Shown here: positions 27,164 through 38,894 of the stretch, in pieces | How the letters are laid out: every line of letters starts with the position of its first letter | How positions within the stretch are numbered: the stretch's first letter is position 1 | Assembly (NCBI GenBank): GCA_963921425.1 | Contig: OY992832.1 | Span: 11,531,249-11,595,248, forward strand | Reading direction: 5' to 3' | DNA: 64,000 nucleotides | Source of the DNA: Dryas octopetala | Lineage: Eukaryota > Streptophyta > Magnoliopsida > Rosales > Rosaceae | Notes under the pieces: generated by a model | What the model was told of the DNA's origin: nothing | The model's database searches: none | The model's input: the letters and a program-made list of their open reading frames with translations, nothing else | Translations under genes and position numbers: made by a program

Positions 27164-28769
27164 TTCCAATTTGTGAAGTCATCATTTTTACTTTTTCTTC
27201 TAGAAAATATATATAGCCTTTGACAGGAAATATTTCATAAGCAAGACAAGAAAGTCTAATAGGGCTGCAATCCGGTGGGGATAATTTATGCAGATTTAGC
27301 AAAATCTGAATAATTCTAATTCATATGATGCTGGAATCTTGAAACTGGCAATAAATTGAATTATAACTTCCACAACCAATGAAATGATACGTGGAATTGT
27401 TATATGGGTTGCCCAAAAGATAAGGATATACTAAACGACTCTAAGTTCTTACAAAGTTGGCCAATTAGGATAATTTTAAACTAGTTCCAATCAGAATTGC
27501 TTATTTCAATCTCCCAACAAATCTTAACCATCATCCATGAGGAAAAACCTTCTTATGATCATCGACTACAGGTTCTAGCATCTAGAAACTATTTGACTAC
27601 TAAATGTCTTCAATTCAAACACTGATCGAGTGCTTCCCAATAGCAGAATTCTGCACAAGTCCCATGACTGCATTAACAGGGGTTTTATCCTTAATCTCCA
27701 AAAGTACAGCAATGGACTTGACCCAAAATACTTAATTCCCTGTTGATGTCCTTGTTCATAATTGAGGGCCTGCAAAGAACTTCCAACAGAATTTGAAGAT
27801 GGGGGATCCTCAAATTGAAAGGGTATAGCCTTGTAAATCCCAGGGTTAACTAGTTGATCACAAAGGAAGAAAATGCTTACTACCATATTTAGGAGATGAA
27901 AGCCACAAATCTAATACTGATTACATATAGGCCATACCCATACATGAAACCCTCAATCCCACATTCTGGTTCATAGTTTTCTAGTTTTCAGGTCTTCCTT
28001 TATCTAACTATGTAGAATATTAATTTATAAAATGGGAGGCAAAAGTGCAGAACACATTTAACTATTTTCAAGACAACCTTAAAACAAAAAAGGGGCATTG
28101 GTAGTAGGATTAGTCTAGGGCTCAAGTTCATTGTTCAAATTTACAACAGTTCAGGAGGGATCTACTACTACTCCAGTCTCCAACATAAACCAAAATTCAA
28201 AAAAAAGTTGAGCCCCTTTTTTGGTTCAAGCTGGCAAACACTACTAATAAAAGTACAACAATGCTAACCATCCAACACTAATGGTTTCATAAATTTGACA
28301 TAAGCATTTCTCTGTTAGGCTTTAAATGCTTTATTGAAAAACTCATAAAACTGACACCTTTTCTCAGACAACTGTAAAAGATAAATCATTTTATTCAGGT
28401 GAAACCTAATAATGATCCAATAACATGAATTACAATTAGGGGAAAAACCACAACACCATAAATCCCATTTATGGGAGAACAAATTCTCATCACATAAGCT
28501 GAAGTGTCATTCTAATGTTTTTCTTCACCTATCCAGGTTAGCTCATAGTGAAACCTGGATTGTCTGGGCGCTAGATGCACCAACAATAAGTTAGAATATA
28601 TTAGAATACATCTATCAGTCACAGCAAGAATCAAATAAGCCAACATTAGAACCTAACATAGATCTAAAAATTACAGCAAAACCAATTATCAACCACTAAC
28701 CAGTAGATCCATGTATACCATCCCACAAAGATCTCTATTAATCTACCACAATCCAACAACTTGTGCTCT
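27164..28769. other. Spacer and PHD gene 3' region
   Basis: AT-rich. The right part is probably the 3'UTR of the minus-strand PHD gene. A 103-codon open frame at 27575-27886 on the minus strand resembles nothing I recognise and begins with GTG; it is not called. Confidence 0.35.
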
Positions 28770-29921
28770 TCAGTCTTCTCGAGCCACAATCTTGTACTTC
28801 CCAGTTTGTTGTTGCTGCAAATAGAACAAAACTCATTTAGTAAAACCTCACCAATACATGATACTTAACCTTCATTAGCTAATATTCAAAGCAAAAAGGG
28901 ACCAACTGGTGATTTGCAAATAAGTATTTACCTTCATCCATAAATCAGAGTGGCTTCTGCAAAACCCAGCTACAATAGCACCCTTTTTCTTCCCTTCCCT
29001 GTACTCTATACAGAGATCCTCATTCAACCCACAAGTCACATGAAAAGCCAAAGGGCATTTAAGCTCAGAGCACTGAATAGCACACCCACATGAACTCTTA
29101 CACACATAACACCTCTTCTTCCACCTCCTTTTGGGAACCTTGGAGCAATCAATCCCCTCTCGGCCTTCCGAGTCCTTGAAGAACACCTCCGGAACATAAA
29201 GCGCGCACACAATGTGGGCCCACCGGCCATCTCCGGTGGGCTTCATTGCTCCTCCTTTCACAGGACACAGGCAGCAAGAATAGGACTCATTGGATTTAGA
29301 AGACATAGAAGAAGCTGAGCATTGGGTGCAGAACCAATCACCCTCTGGAATACCCTTTACAAGGGGATTGCCATAGCAGGTTGCGTGAACCATAAGATCG
29401 CACCCATCACAGAAGACAATTGGATCTGATGGGTCTCCATCTGTGCTCTGACAAACAGCACAAACAATCCCATCATCAGCTTCATTGTACCCTTCATCAT
29501 CAAGATTTTCACCGCCTGCATTTTCTTGGCTTTTCTCTTCCTGGGTATTTTCAATAGCTTCATTGCAACCATTTTCAGGAACTCCCTTCTCTTCTTCCTT
29601 TTTCTCTACCACTGCTTCTGGCGCTACAGCAAAAGGCAGCTTGTACTCGACATTAAGGTCGAATGTCGAAAGCGGGTCCTCGGGGACTAAATCAGGCTGA
29701 AGCGCCCACACCCTTTTCTTGGCCGGCAAGGAATAGGTGGAGACAGCAATGGTGGTGGCAGTGTGGTCAGGGAGAAGAGGTTGGTCCCTTGTCTCCTTTC
29801 TTTTCTTCGCTGGAAGGCACGGCAAGGAGGCCAAAAAGGCATGGTCATGATGGTGGTGGTGCTGTTGTTGCATGAGTCTGAATCTTTTGAGAGGAGGTAG
29901 GCCATGGAATTCGGGATCCAT
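28770..29921 (-). CDS. PHD finger plus extended PHD (ePHD) chromatin protein
   Basis: Probably a nuclear histone-tail reader. Two exons: 29921-28932 and 28814-28770; 344 residues. The N-terminal third is basic (LPAKKRK at 36-42 and LPAKKRV at 65-71 look like nuclear localisation signals), with a His run at 21-25, then an acidic Glu-rich stretch (101-150). A canonical C4HC3 PHD finger is at 154-201 (CAVC, CDGC, H169, FCTQC end). A zinc knuckle and second atypical PHD at 216-322 (CCLC, HIVCALY, CYVC, CAFHVTCG-like end) form the ePHD unit found in JADE/BRPF-type proteins. The second exon encodes only 14 residues (QQQTGKYKIVARED), a tail I recognise from plant homologues. No bromodomain or PWWP is present, so it is the small plant-specific form. 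Confidence 0.9.
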
Positions 29922-30345
29922 TTAGTGCTTTGGTTGTGTTGTTGTTGTTGTTGGGCAAAGAAAGTTGAGGAAAATGTTTTGATTGAGAGAGTTTTGGAGG
30001 TTTTGGCGTTTGGGATTTGAAGTGAATTTTGAAGCAAACAAATTGTAGTGGTAGTGGGAAGCGGGAAGTGATGAGCTTTCTTTCGTTTTTTGAGTTTGGC
30101 TACGGAGGTTTGAATTTGGCGGGAGACCTGAAAATTAGATTTAGAGGCCTCTTTGTTCTGAAAATTAGTGCCAAAAATATTTAGATTTGAGTTTTGGGAT
30201 TCAATTTTACTTTGAAAAACCAGCGCCCAGATGATTTGGCGGGTGAGGTCCAGTTTTGTTGTTGGACTTGGGCTTGGGCCCTCGAGTATATATACCCATT
30301 ACCCACAATTTGGTCAGTCCCTTTTCAGTACCCAAATTCCTTAAT

Positions 30346-31200
30346 GGTGTGTTTGGATGGAGAAAAAAAACTCGGAATTTAAACAAAACTCAGCATTTAA
30401 GAAATTATATGCTCTAATTTCCTTGTTTGGGTCAATAAATACAGAATTTTGTAAATTCTAGGTGAAAAAAAACTTGGGATTTGAAGGCTGTAAATTCCAA
30501 CTTTAAATTCCACCTAAATTGGTGTCATTTTCAAAATTTCAATTTTTACAAAAGAAAAATAAGTCGTGTCGACCATGTCAACACTACCACCACTGCCGTC
30601 AACGTCACCACCACTAACACCACCACCCCCGCCACCCCCGCTACCACCCCTGCTGCTGCTGCCGCCACCACCACCACCACCACCACCAACACCGAGACCG
30701 CCACCACCGCTACCGCCACCACCGCTACCGCCACCACCACCACCACCACCACCATCACCGTCACCACCATCACCATCACCGTCACCACCACCACCACCAC
30801 CACCACCGCCATCACCATCACCATCACCATCACCATCACCGTCACCGCCGCCGCCACCATCACCGCCATTGCCGACAACACCACCACCACCACCACCGCC
30901 ACTGCCAACACCTCAATTTTAGCCACCACCATTTTTCCCACCGCTTGTGGGCCATCACCCCTACCAATATGGTCAACTCACCATAAACATCATTTTTATT
31001 GTTGTCACCATCACCATCAATCTTTTAAATTGATGCATCAAAAATTAAAACTACCATAAATTCTGTATTTAAACTCCATTATGTTTACATATTATCCAAA
31101 CAAGAGAATTTACATATTCTAGAATTTTAAATCACATCGTTTTAAATTCCGTCATTTGTGAATTCTTTAGTAATTTCAAACTACTTCATCCAAACGCACC
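30346..31200. mobile_element. TIR element carrying a (CCN)n array
   Basis: The left end GGTGTGTTTGGATGGAGAAA pairs with the right end read on the other strand, GGTGCGTTTGGATGAAGTAG. Inside, a second inverted pair (TTGTTTGG..AATTCTAG near 30419-30462 and its complement near 31080-31125) supports a foldback structure. The GGTGTGTTTGGATG terminus is the sort seen in plant hAT-type MITEs. Target duplications are not evident. The middle is a 340-bp CCA/CCG/CCT repeat, unlike the AT-rich arms. Confidence 0.6.
30578..30920. repeat. Compound trinucleotide repeat, mostly CCA/CCG
   Basis: Degenerate (CCN)n with CCA, CCG, CCC and TCA units. Long open frames on both strands (Thr-, Pro- or Val-rich) are consequences of the 3-bp period and are not called as genes. 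Confidence 0.9.
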
Positions 31201-31560
31201 ATAAAGAAACTTCCAAATTTACCGATAAAGTAATTAAAAAACCAAAGTTTTTTTTTAAGATAAAAGGCCATCAGGTTACCCAAAAAAAAGCGATTTTTTT
31301 AATTATTTGGTCAATCAATACAGGCAAAACCAATTTTGAGAAGAAATTGAAAATTGGGTACAATAATGAAATTGTTGGGTGCATTTAGAAGCTCCTTTTT
31401 GTTCTCTTTTAATTTCATTCTTTTTGTAGGTTTGAGAAAAAAGAACACAAAAGAAGCCAACTTATTCTTCATAGGTAATGTGCGTTGATACGACCACAAC
31501 TAGCAGCTCATATGATAACAGAAGAATTATTTTAAGTTTTGTACGGCTTGTCTAAAGTTT

Positions 31561-34500
31561 CTACATGACATTTAAATCTTGCTTCTGAGTTGGCACACTC
31601 TGTCTCCAGATTCCTGCCAAGACACTACCAAAGATTGAATGACAAACGCTGGAAACAGCGCATGGTACTGCCGTCAGAGGATTTCCAAAGTGCTGAGTAG
31701 CTAGAACAACTCCAAGCACTGAATTCTGAAACATAAAAGAGTTGATAAGAACACACAGATAACGAAAACATAGTACAGTTGAATTACTCACAGACAACCA
31801 ATACCCCATGATATAAATTGACATGCAATCTTGCATGAATATATGAGGAAAAAAGAAACCCAAATGATGCTAACCTGCATGCCAACCTCAATGGAGATAG
31901 TCCTTGATGATGCCACATCAAGCCCAAGGATCCTTGAAAGCATGTAACCAAAGAAAAAACCAGATGCATGAAGAAGAGAGGCCGCTAGTACCACTTGTCG
32001 ACCAGACATAAGGATTGCAGAAGAACTCTGGGCAATTGCATTCCCACAAAGAACAGCTACGGTTGCCACAGCAATGGGTGGCATCAAGGGGGAGACAAAT
32101 TTAACCAGGCCTTGAAAATACTGATTCAGAAATGCACCAGCCAATACAGGAAGAAGCACAACCTGTGTTCAAAGAATATGGTACCTTAATACAATTTATA
32201 ACAGAAACAGCAACAATTAAGAAGCAGCAGTAGGTTGGAAACCTCACCTGCAGTGTTGAGACTAAAAGCCCAGCTGCATCTACTGCAACATATTGGCCAG
32301 CAAGTTTGGCTGTGAGAAGAGGGGTCATGATCTAAAGGATGAAAGGGTAAAAGAATATAATTGATCATCAAAAGAAATAAGCTTACAACAGGGTTAAGTC
32401 ATGTTTTAATTTGACTAGCTAGCAATCACTCAAACAGTATCTCCCTAAATATGAGACAACTCTAGCGCTTTCCTTATTATTGTAAGGTATAGTTTAAGAA
32501 ATATGGCTGTGGTCAGTACTTTAAGAAATGAGCTTTCAATAGATCACTTTAGGGTTGAGAATCAAAAACAAGAAAATATTGCTCATAAATGATAATTCAA
32601 CTAATCTTTGTCAAAGGGAGAGAATTTGGCTTGCCCCATAACTTTTAATTTCTAACTGGCAAAAGAAATAGAATTGACAGAATGTTAATTAACATATAAT
32701 TGGTCTGCTAATAAAAAGGGGGCTTCAAAACTATTGTCCTAAACATTTTCCAAAAGATGTGTTGAATTTTGCACAATACAAAGACCACCTTAAAGATGAT
32801 AAAAAGTAAACATACCACCTTAAAGAAAGAAAACATATAAAAAACAGTTACATCAGTTTACCAACCACGGCTGATAAAGTGCTTATTGCCGTCATTAACA
32901 CTGAAAGTGCCACATTTCCACTGGAAAAACAAAGAGGTCATTAGATCCTTTGGCCACGGAGAAAAACAAGGCAAAGTACACTTTTATTCCCCTAGTTTGT
33001 TGAAAGATTTAATTTGGCTCCTTTAGTAGTCCCAGTTTGAATACTGATAGCCCTCAAAAGTTTCAATTTGGGTCAATTCAATCCCATTAGTTTCAATTTG
33101 AACATCAACCGTATATTTTTCAATTTGTACTAAGTACTAACGCTGTCCCTCAATCTATTTATAAAAACCAGAGTGAATAGAAAACCAAACAAAAGAATCC
33201 ATGATTCCAATATGATCTCAAGTTCATGCATAGAAGTCATTTGCTTCCTATTCATGTGAACAGCATGTAGTCACTCACCCTCCCCATGATTACTGCATAG
33301 GCATTCAAGATGTTTTGCAAGGAAAATGTTAAATGTAGGCGTTTCAATCCTGAAGTATTTATCAAGATAATCACACCCATCCAACTTGCCAAAACTTTGT
33401 CGTTGGCAACATAGAGGGGTGCGACAAGGACCACATGTTGCTCACATGGGCAGATAAATGGTCCTGAAATAGATGATTTGGACCAAAAAAAAAAAATCAT
33501 GTGAAATAGGGATCATGTTGGAGATATGCAGAGGTCTTTCTTTCCAATCAGATAAACGGGATGGAGGGATTGAATTGACACAAATTAAAAAGTGCAGGGT
33601 TGACAATGTTTACATTGAAACTGGATTGAAACTAAAAGTCCAAATTAGAACTTTAAGCAAATTACACAGGATAAATGTAATACTCTAAACACAAATAAGG
33701 AAAAAAGTAATATGGTATGATTCTATTTTTGATAATTCATATACCGTGCAATATAGGTGACAATGTTACTTGCTGTTCCTGCAATGAAATAACCGGGAAA
33801 ACAAAAGTTATTGAGGAAGAGAGGTGACGATGGAGTAAAAAGAGATACATATGAAAAGATTGACAGACATACCACCAGGGCAGCAACCAACCAATATCAA
33901 ACCAGCTGCATAATGGGATGGCAAATTCAAAAGCTTGCTCACAAAATATCCTGACAAGGGCATCACCTGCAACAAAAACGAACCGTTCAAATCTAAATTG
34001 CTATAAAATTTGCACATAAACAGATAGAAAAATATATAATGTTTTATCCCCAGTACAAACAACATGGAGCTAGAAATGTTCAAAGGATCAAGTTGTTGAC
34101 ACCGGAAGCTAAAATTACAAGAGGGTTCAACAAAGTAAGATCTTTGGAGTTCAGACCAAATTGACATTTTCTTGAAATGGAAAATCAGGTGCACCATGGA
34201 TGCCACTTTGTTTGTGGTTCAAGATTTGTTGTGAAATAACACAAATGCTAACAATGTTAACACTTTGAGACGCTGACAAGAGTAAACATTACTAAGTTCT
34301 AGCTTCAATCTACGTATAAAAAGAACTTACTGACCGAGTACTGAAGGACAAAGCCAGAGAGCAATTCCTTGGGCATAGCCAACGCGCCGCGAAGGTCATC
34401 GAAAGTGAGGGTCATGCCCATGCCAAGCATGGTAAGTGTTATGCCCACAATAGTCAAATTGGGTTTGACCCAGTTGAAGGAAGTTGGATTGACGAGCCCC

Positions 34501-34883
34501 AAGAGGCACCCCAATGCAACCCAAATGGGAAATGCAGTTGATACACCCTCACCGATCACTTCAACCCAACCCCTGAAACTCCTGTTGCCACTGGTGCTGT
34601 GGCTGTTCGATGAAACGCCGCAGTGAACTGGAGCAAGTGATGGTCGAGCGTTCTTGGTGGCTGTTGTGGGTGGAAAGGAGTTTGAGGATAGGACCCATGT
34701 GGGTTTATTGAGAGATGCTGGCTGTGAGTTGCAGTGACATCTTACAGTAAATTGAGATGGTTTGGTGTAGTGAGAGAAGAGGAGTGATGGAAGTTTAGCT
34801 GTTGTTGGTGAATGGTCTGAAATGGGGATTGGTTGGAATTTGAAGGCTCTATTTCCATGGGGATATGAGAGTGATGACTGCAT
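31561..34883 (-). CDS. BASS1: Bile acid:sodium symporter family carrier, plastid (BASS1-like)
   Basis: A multi-pass membrane carrier of the BASS family, probably in the plastid envelope, cotransporting an organic anion with sodium. Exons in order: 34883-34335, 33966-33873, 33778-33745, 32920-32866, 32331-32248, 32162-31875, 31725-31561; 422 residues. Residues 1 to about 95 are Ser/Thr/Pro-rich without a hydrophobic leader, as in a transit peptide. The BASS core starts at IGEGVSTAFPIWVALGCLLG and includes GITLTMLGMGMTLTFDDL, GLILVGCCPGGTASN and EVGMQNSVLGVVLATQHF, the conserved sodium/substrate region, with about 9 hydrophobic helices. It matches plant BASS1 best in my memory; the pyruvate carrier BASS2 is less similar. 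The start at 34883 is the first ATG; the GA tract upstream also stays open from a TTG. Exon 3 is only 34 nt. Confidence 0.92.
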
Positions 34884-34900
34884 TCTCTCTCTCTCTCTCT
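34884..34900. repeat. (CT/GA)n tract abutting the BASS start codon
   Basis: On the coding strand a GA tract runs directly into the ATG of the BASS gene, like the ribokinase gene at the other end of the window. Confidence 0.85.
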
Positions 34901-34907
34901 CACTCAA

Positions 34908-35418
34908 TCACTCACTCGGGCTCTCGCTACTTGTTATTACTTCAGGTGTTTAACAGTGTGTTACAACTAACAAGGACTCAAGGAGGCAGTTTTGGTAGCG
35001 TGGACTGGTTTCTAAAGCATATAAATATATAATAATTATATAACGCTGTTAATATGACCTTTGCAAAGGTGTCAATGGCCAAAGTATTGCATCCTTCAAT
35101 TGATTGCGACTCGGGAGCTGGTGAGAGTGAGATTTGGTCCCAAATTTTCTTTTCTTTCATCGGACCGGTGAGACTCAGTGAGAGAGAGTCAAACTGAGAG
35201 CAAAAACATGTCTAAATTTAGTTCACGTGAGAGTGAGAGTAAAATTAGTGGGCCCAGTCCATGTGAGAAAACAGAGGAGAGAGAGCTACAGAAGTGTGGG
35301 CCCGTACAGAGTTTGTGAATTTTCAGAAGAAAAACTTACATGTAACAATGGACATACACAGACTCTATCAAAACGTGTCATCATATTAGTCGCTTAATTA
35401 CGAGAGAATATTCATACT
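34908..35418. other. Upstream region of the BASS gene
   Basis: Probable minus-strand promoter. GAGAGTGAGAGT-type purine-rich stretches occur at 35110-35290. No TATA box was fixed. Confidence 0.35.
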
Positions 35419-35428
35419 CGTTCTATTA

Positions 35429-35822
35429 GGATTAATGTCATTTTGCTCCCCAGACTATTATACATGTATGAGTTTACTCCTCAAATTTCTAATTTGAAAA
35501 ATTAAGAACCCTGACTTTTTCAATTTTGCCAATTAAAGTTATTCCGTCAATTTATACATTTTTCATCTAAAATGTCGAGATGATCAAGTAAAATTTAGCA
35601 AGAAATAAAAGAAGAAAAATGATGCATGAGGAAAAAATGATAAGATCTAATTAGAAGGGACCATTTTGCCCTCAAAGATTTGGATAAAAAATGTGTAAAT
35701 TGACAAAAGAACCTCAATTGGCAAAATTGAAAAAGTCAGAGTTCTTAATTTTTCAAATTAGAAGTCTGGGGAACAAACTGATACAAGTGTAATAGTCTGG
35801 AGAGCAAAATGGTATTAATCCC
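35429..35822. mobile_element. Foldback element with 10-bp near-identical target repeat
   Basis: The arms are strongly complementary. The left arm begins GGATTAATGTCATTTTGCTC and the right arm, reversed, GGATTAATACCATTTTGCTC; they stay alignable for over 130 bp each, including TTTGAAAAATTAAGAAC and GACTTTTTCAATTTTGCCAA. Flanks CGTTCTATTA (35419-35428) and CGTTCCATTA (35823-35832) differ at one base and look like an aged 9-10-bp target duplication, pointing to a Mutator-type MITE. Confidence 0.7.
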
Positions 35823-35962
35823 CGTTCCATTACATGCAACTTATTTTTAAACAATTTGATTTAAGAGTTGGTTTATTTGAAAAGGTATGACATGACACAG
35901 TTAATTAGATTGATAGAAAAAAAAAATTTGCATACTAATTGGAATGTTTGCGCTTAAAATTG

Positions 35963-36080
35963 TAACACTTTGGTTTGTGTAATAGTGAATTTTAAAATAA
36001 ATTCAATTGAGCTTTAGATCATAACACTTTGGTTTGTGTAATAGTGATTTTTGAAATAAATTCAACTAAGCTTCGTATCA
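35963..36080. repeat. 59-bp tandem duplication
   Basis: Two adjacent copies starting TAACACTTTGGTTTGTGTAA at 35963 and 36022, each with a few differences. Non-coding. Confidence 0.75.
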
Positions 36081-36636
36081 CTTTTTTATCTAGTGGACAC
36101 AATATATTCACTTGCTTAGGGCTTATTTTTTGTGGTAAGAAATATTGGTGATCGACATTAATTTGAATTCAACACAATAACATGTTCATGGGGAATGTAC
36201 ATTGAAATTCCTGTAACAAAGGCCAAGCAAACCATAGAAAAGAAAAAAAAACATTTAAGAAATGCATATAAAACAGATTAACAAAAGAATGGGGTTATTT
36301 GGACCCAATTATTTTGTATCTTGATTTTTTACCCAAATTTTATGTAATTTTTTTTTTTCACATATTACTCATAATTATAAAGATTTAAGTATCTAAATGA
36401 TGTTGTGTGGTTTGAGTTATGGTATTTGATTTAATTTAATGAGAATTCGAATTTAGAGAATCTCTGAAATGTTTATGGGAAGAATAGAAGAGAAGACAAC
36501 ATGTTTTTACAAATGACACATATGCTCAACACATTAGGCATACAATGTAAATTGATTTTTCCCTTCTGTGTTCCCCCCTGCCCGGTGGTCTGTTGTTCCA
36601 TTCAGATAAGCACAAGGAATGGAGCAATCCTAGGCT

Positions 36637-38506
36637 TTATCTTGTGCCGCAATACAGAGAAATCACCACCTGAGAATATGACTCAACTTATAAGAACAAA
36701 TTGCATACAAACAGAACTCTTCAGATAATTTCAGGCCAAACATGGATCATTTCAAACCCAAATAGTTGCACATTAAATGGCCAACTAAACCCCACACATG
36801 CAGTTGTAAAATGCTTAATTCAGCATACAGGTTGTTCTCTATCTCTGCCTTCTTTTTATTCAACATCTCTTATATGGTACTTATGCCGCAATTATAATGT
36901 AATTTTTTGTTTAATTTTCAAATTCCAAATATGGCAGTAGCATCCATATAATAAACCAGGAAAAAGGAGAAGAAACAAAGAAGCACAAATTTGAACAGAT
37001 AAACATACCTTCTCAAAAAAGAAAAAGAAAAAGAAAAAGAAGCTAAACATACCTCATGACATGACATCGCGAAATCAGTTCGTGATAGCAGAGGGGCAGC
37101 AGATTGCAAGGCCAAAGTTGTAAACCTAGAGATGAAGAAACACATGAAGCATATTAGAGACAAGATAAAGAACCATGCAAGAGATATCATGAGATATCAA
37201 CTCAAGAGATATCATGCAATAAGTTATCAACTGCAGCTAAAACCTGCAGCAACATAAACCTTGCAAAGAGAATATAGCATACATGACATGCATGAAATAA
37301 TTTATCAAGCAGAGAAGCAAAACTAGGCAGCACTAACTTGAGGCTTAACCCATGAGATCAGACAAGTAATGAGAACTTAAATAAACAGGTCAACATCAGA
37401 AAGCTTGTTTCACATTATTTACTTTTAGAACTATGTATAATATAACTCCTAAATAAAACAGCTGAACAGTATAAATCTTCTAAACAAGTACCATTCTCTT
37501 GGACATGCTAAAAGAAAAATCTTGCACAGTTTCAAGAGCATAGATTTGAGATCCAAGATGGAATACACCACTGCGGCTAACAAAAAAGTGCTAATGCAGT
37601 CCACTAAGGTCCCTGTGGTGGGAGCTTGATGGTAAATCTACCATCCACCAAGAGCTTATGCATGGTCCAAATCCAGGCAATGTCCCTTATGTTGCCTAGC
37701 CAATGTTGTCCACTGAAAAGCTCAGCTACTCCAAGACTAATTCAGTTATGAATACTTTGAAATTCATACCTTCAATACTTTCAAATTCTCATCACTTTAT
37801 GATGTATTATGCTCTATAGCGCCACAACTCAGCAGCTACACCACAAACTGTGCTCATAACCTGATTCTAAAACATTTATTCAATTGTGCTCATAACCAGA
37901 ACACTCCTTGGTTCGATGTAAAGCCTTTTCATCTAAAGTCAATATCCAATCTTCACCACAAGTTGGCTTTTGTTTTACCAAAATACTACCTAATGTCATA
38001 TCCATCATTGTTTTCTTCTAACAGAAGATGAAAAAAGACATTGCGGTAAAAAGGAAAACAAACTCCAACTTAATTTTAAACTAGAATACATACATAACAG
38101 GACAAGAACTACCAATCAGTCAGAGCTTGCCCATCACAACAAGTAAGCAATCAAAACATCCCGAGATATAATCCTAATTTTTGCCAAGGTGCAGTCATCT
38201 AGACAACTGAAAAAACATTATTCCCTTGATTTGAAGTCTAAGGCCCAATAGATATAAAAGAGAGAATCCAGGAAATGAAACATCAAACTACCTTGATCAC
38301 GGATTACTAGGAATTTCCTAAAAAATTACTACCTTGATCAGTCTGGTTTTAATGGAAAGTAAACCAAGTTTTATTTTTTGTACAGTCGCAACCAAGAGAG
38401 GGAAAGAATATTTAAAAAAAAAAAAAAGAAGAAGAAGAAAAAACCGACTGTGAAAAGTCAGAAAATTAATCACTTACTTGACCAGAAACTCATCCTGTAG
38501 CTCCAT
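36637..38506 (-). other. Weak candidate small spliced gene or alternative FLX-like 3' exons
   Basis: Three minus-strand segments join in frame with good splice signals: 38506-38478 (ATG; donor GTAAGT), 37125-37053 (acceptor TTCATCTCTAG; donor GTATGT) and 36669-36637 (acceptor TTCTCAG; TAA stop). They encode 44 residues, starting MELQDEFLVK and continuing FTTLALQSAAPLLS. I do not recognise the peptide. The remaining sequence from 36.2 to 40.5 kb shows no other convincing coding exon. It could be part of a non-coding RNA, a longer gene with exons I missed, or coincidence. Confidence 0.25.
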
Positions 38507-38858
38507 TGTTGAGTGTCTTCCCAATGAACAGCATACCTCATGCTATGGATAAGCTTCTCTTACATTTAGCTGCTGTTCTTCTAAAACGAATGACATGGAA
38601 AGACTTCCTTTCTTTAAATAATAGTCCTTGAACCAAACTCAATGCACAAAACCCATGAAGGAGAAAAGAGGTCACTGTTTTCACACCTTAAATCATGTGT
38701 CCCTAACAGTCAACTCTTGTTGTTTCACAAATTTTGTAATTTATGTCTTGCCATAGTCCTAATAAAGTGAAGGAATATGACCATAGAACCTACTTGGATT
38801 GGATAGTCCATAAACTGAAATCCAGCCATCAAAAAGGAAGGGGAAGGATAAAGACCTC

Positions 38859-38894
<36 letters not shown>

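Noticed and set aside
27575..27886. 103-codon minus-strand open frame
   Set aside because: Begins with GTG, no recognisable domain, AT-rich surroundings.
30481..31059. Long Thr-, Pro- and Val-rich open frames on both strands
   Set aside because: They exist only because of the CCN trinucleotide period; no start context, splice signals or domain.
32965..33690. Possible inverted-repeat element in BASS intron 3
   Set aside because: Ends (GCAAAGTACACTTTTATTCC and its partner) match only loosely; not strong enough to list.
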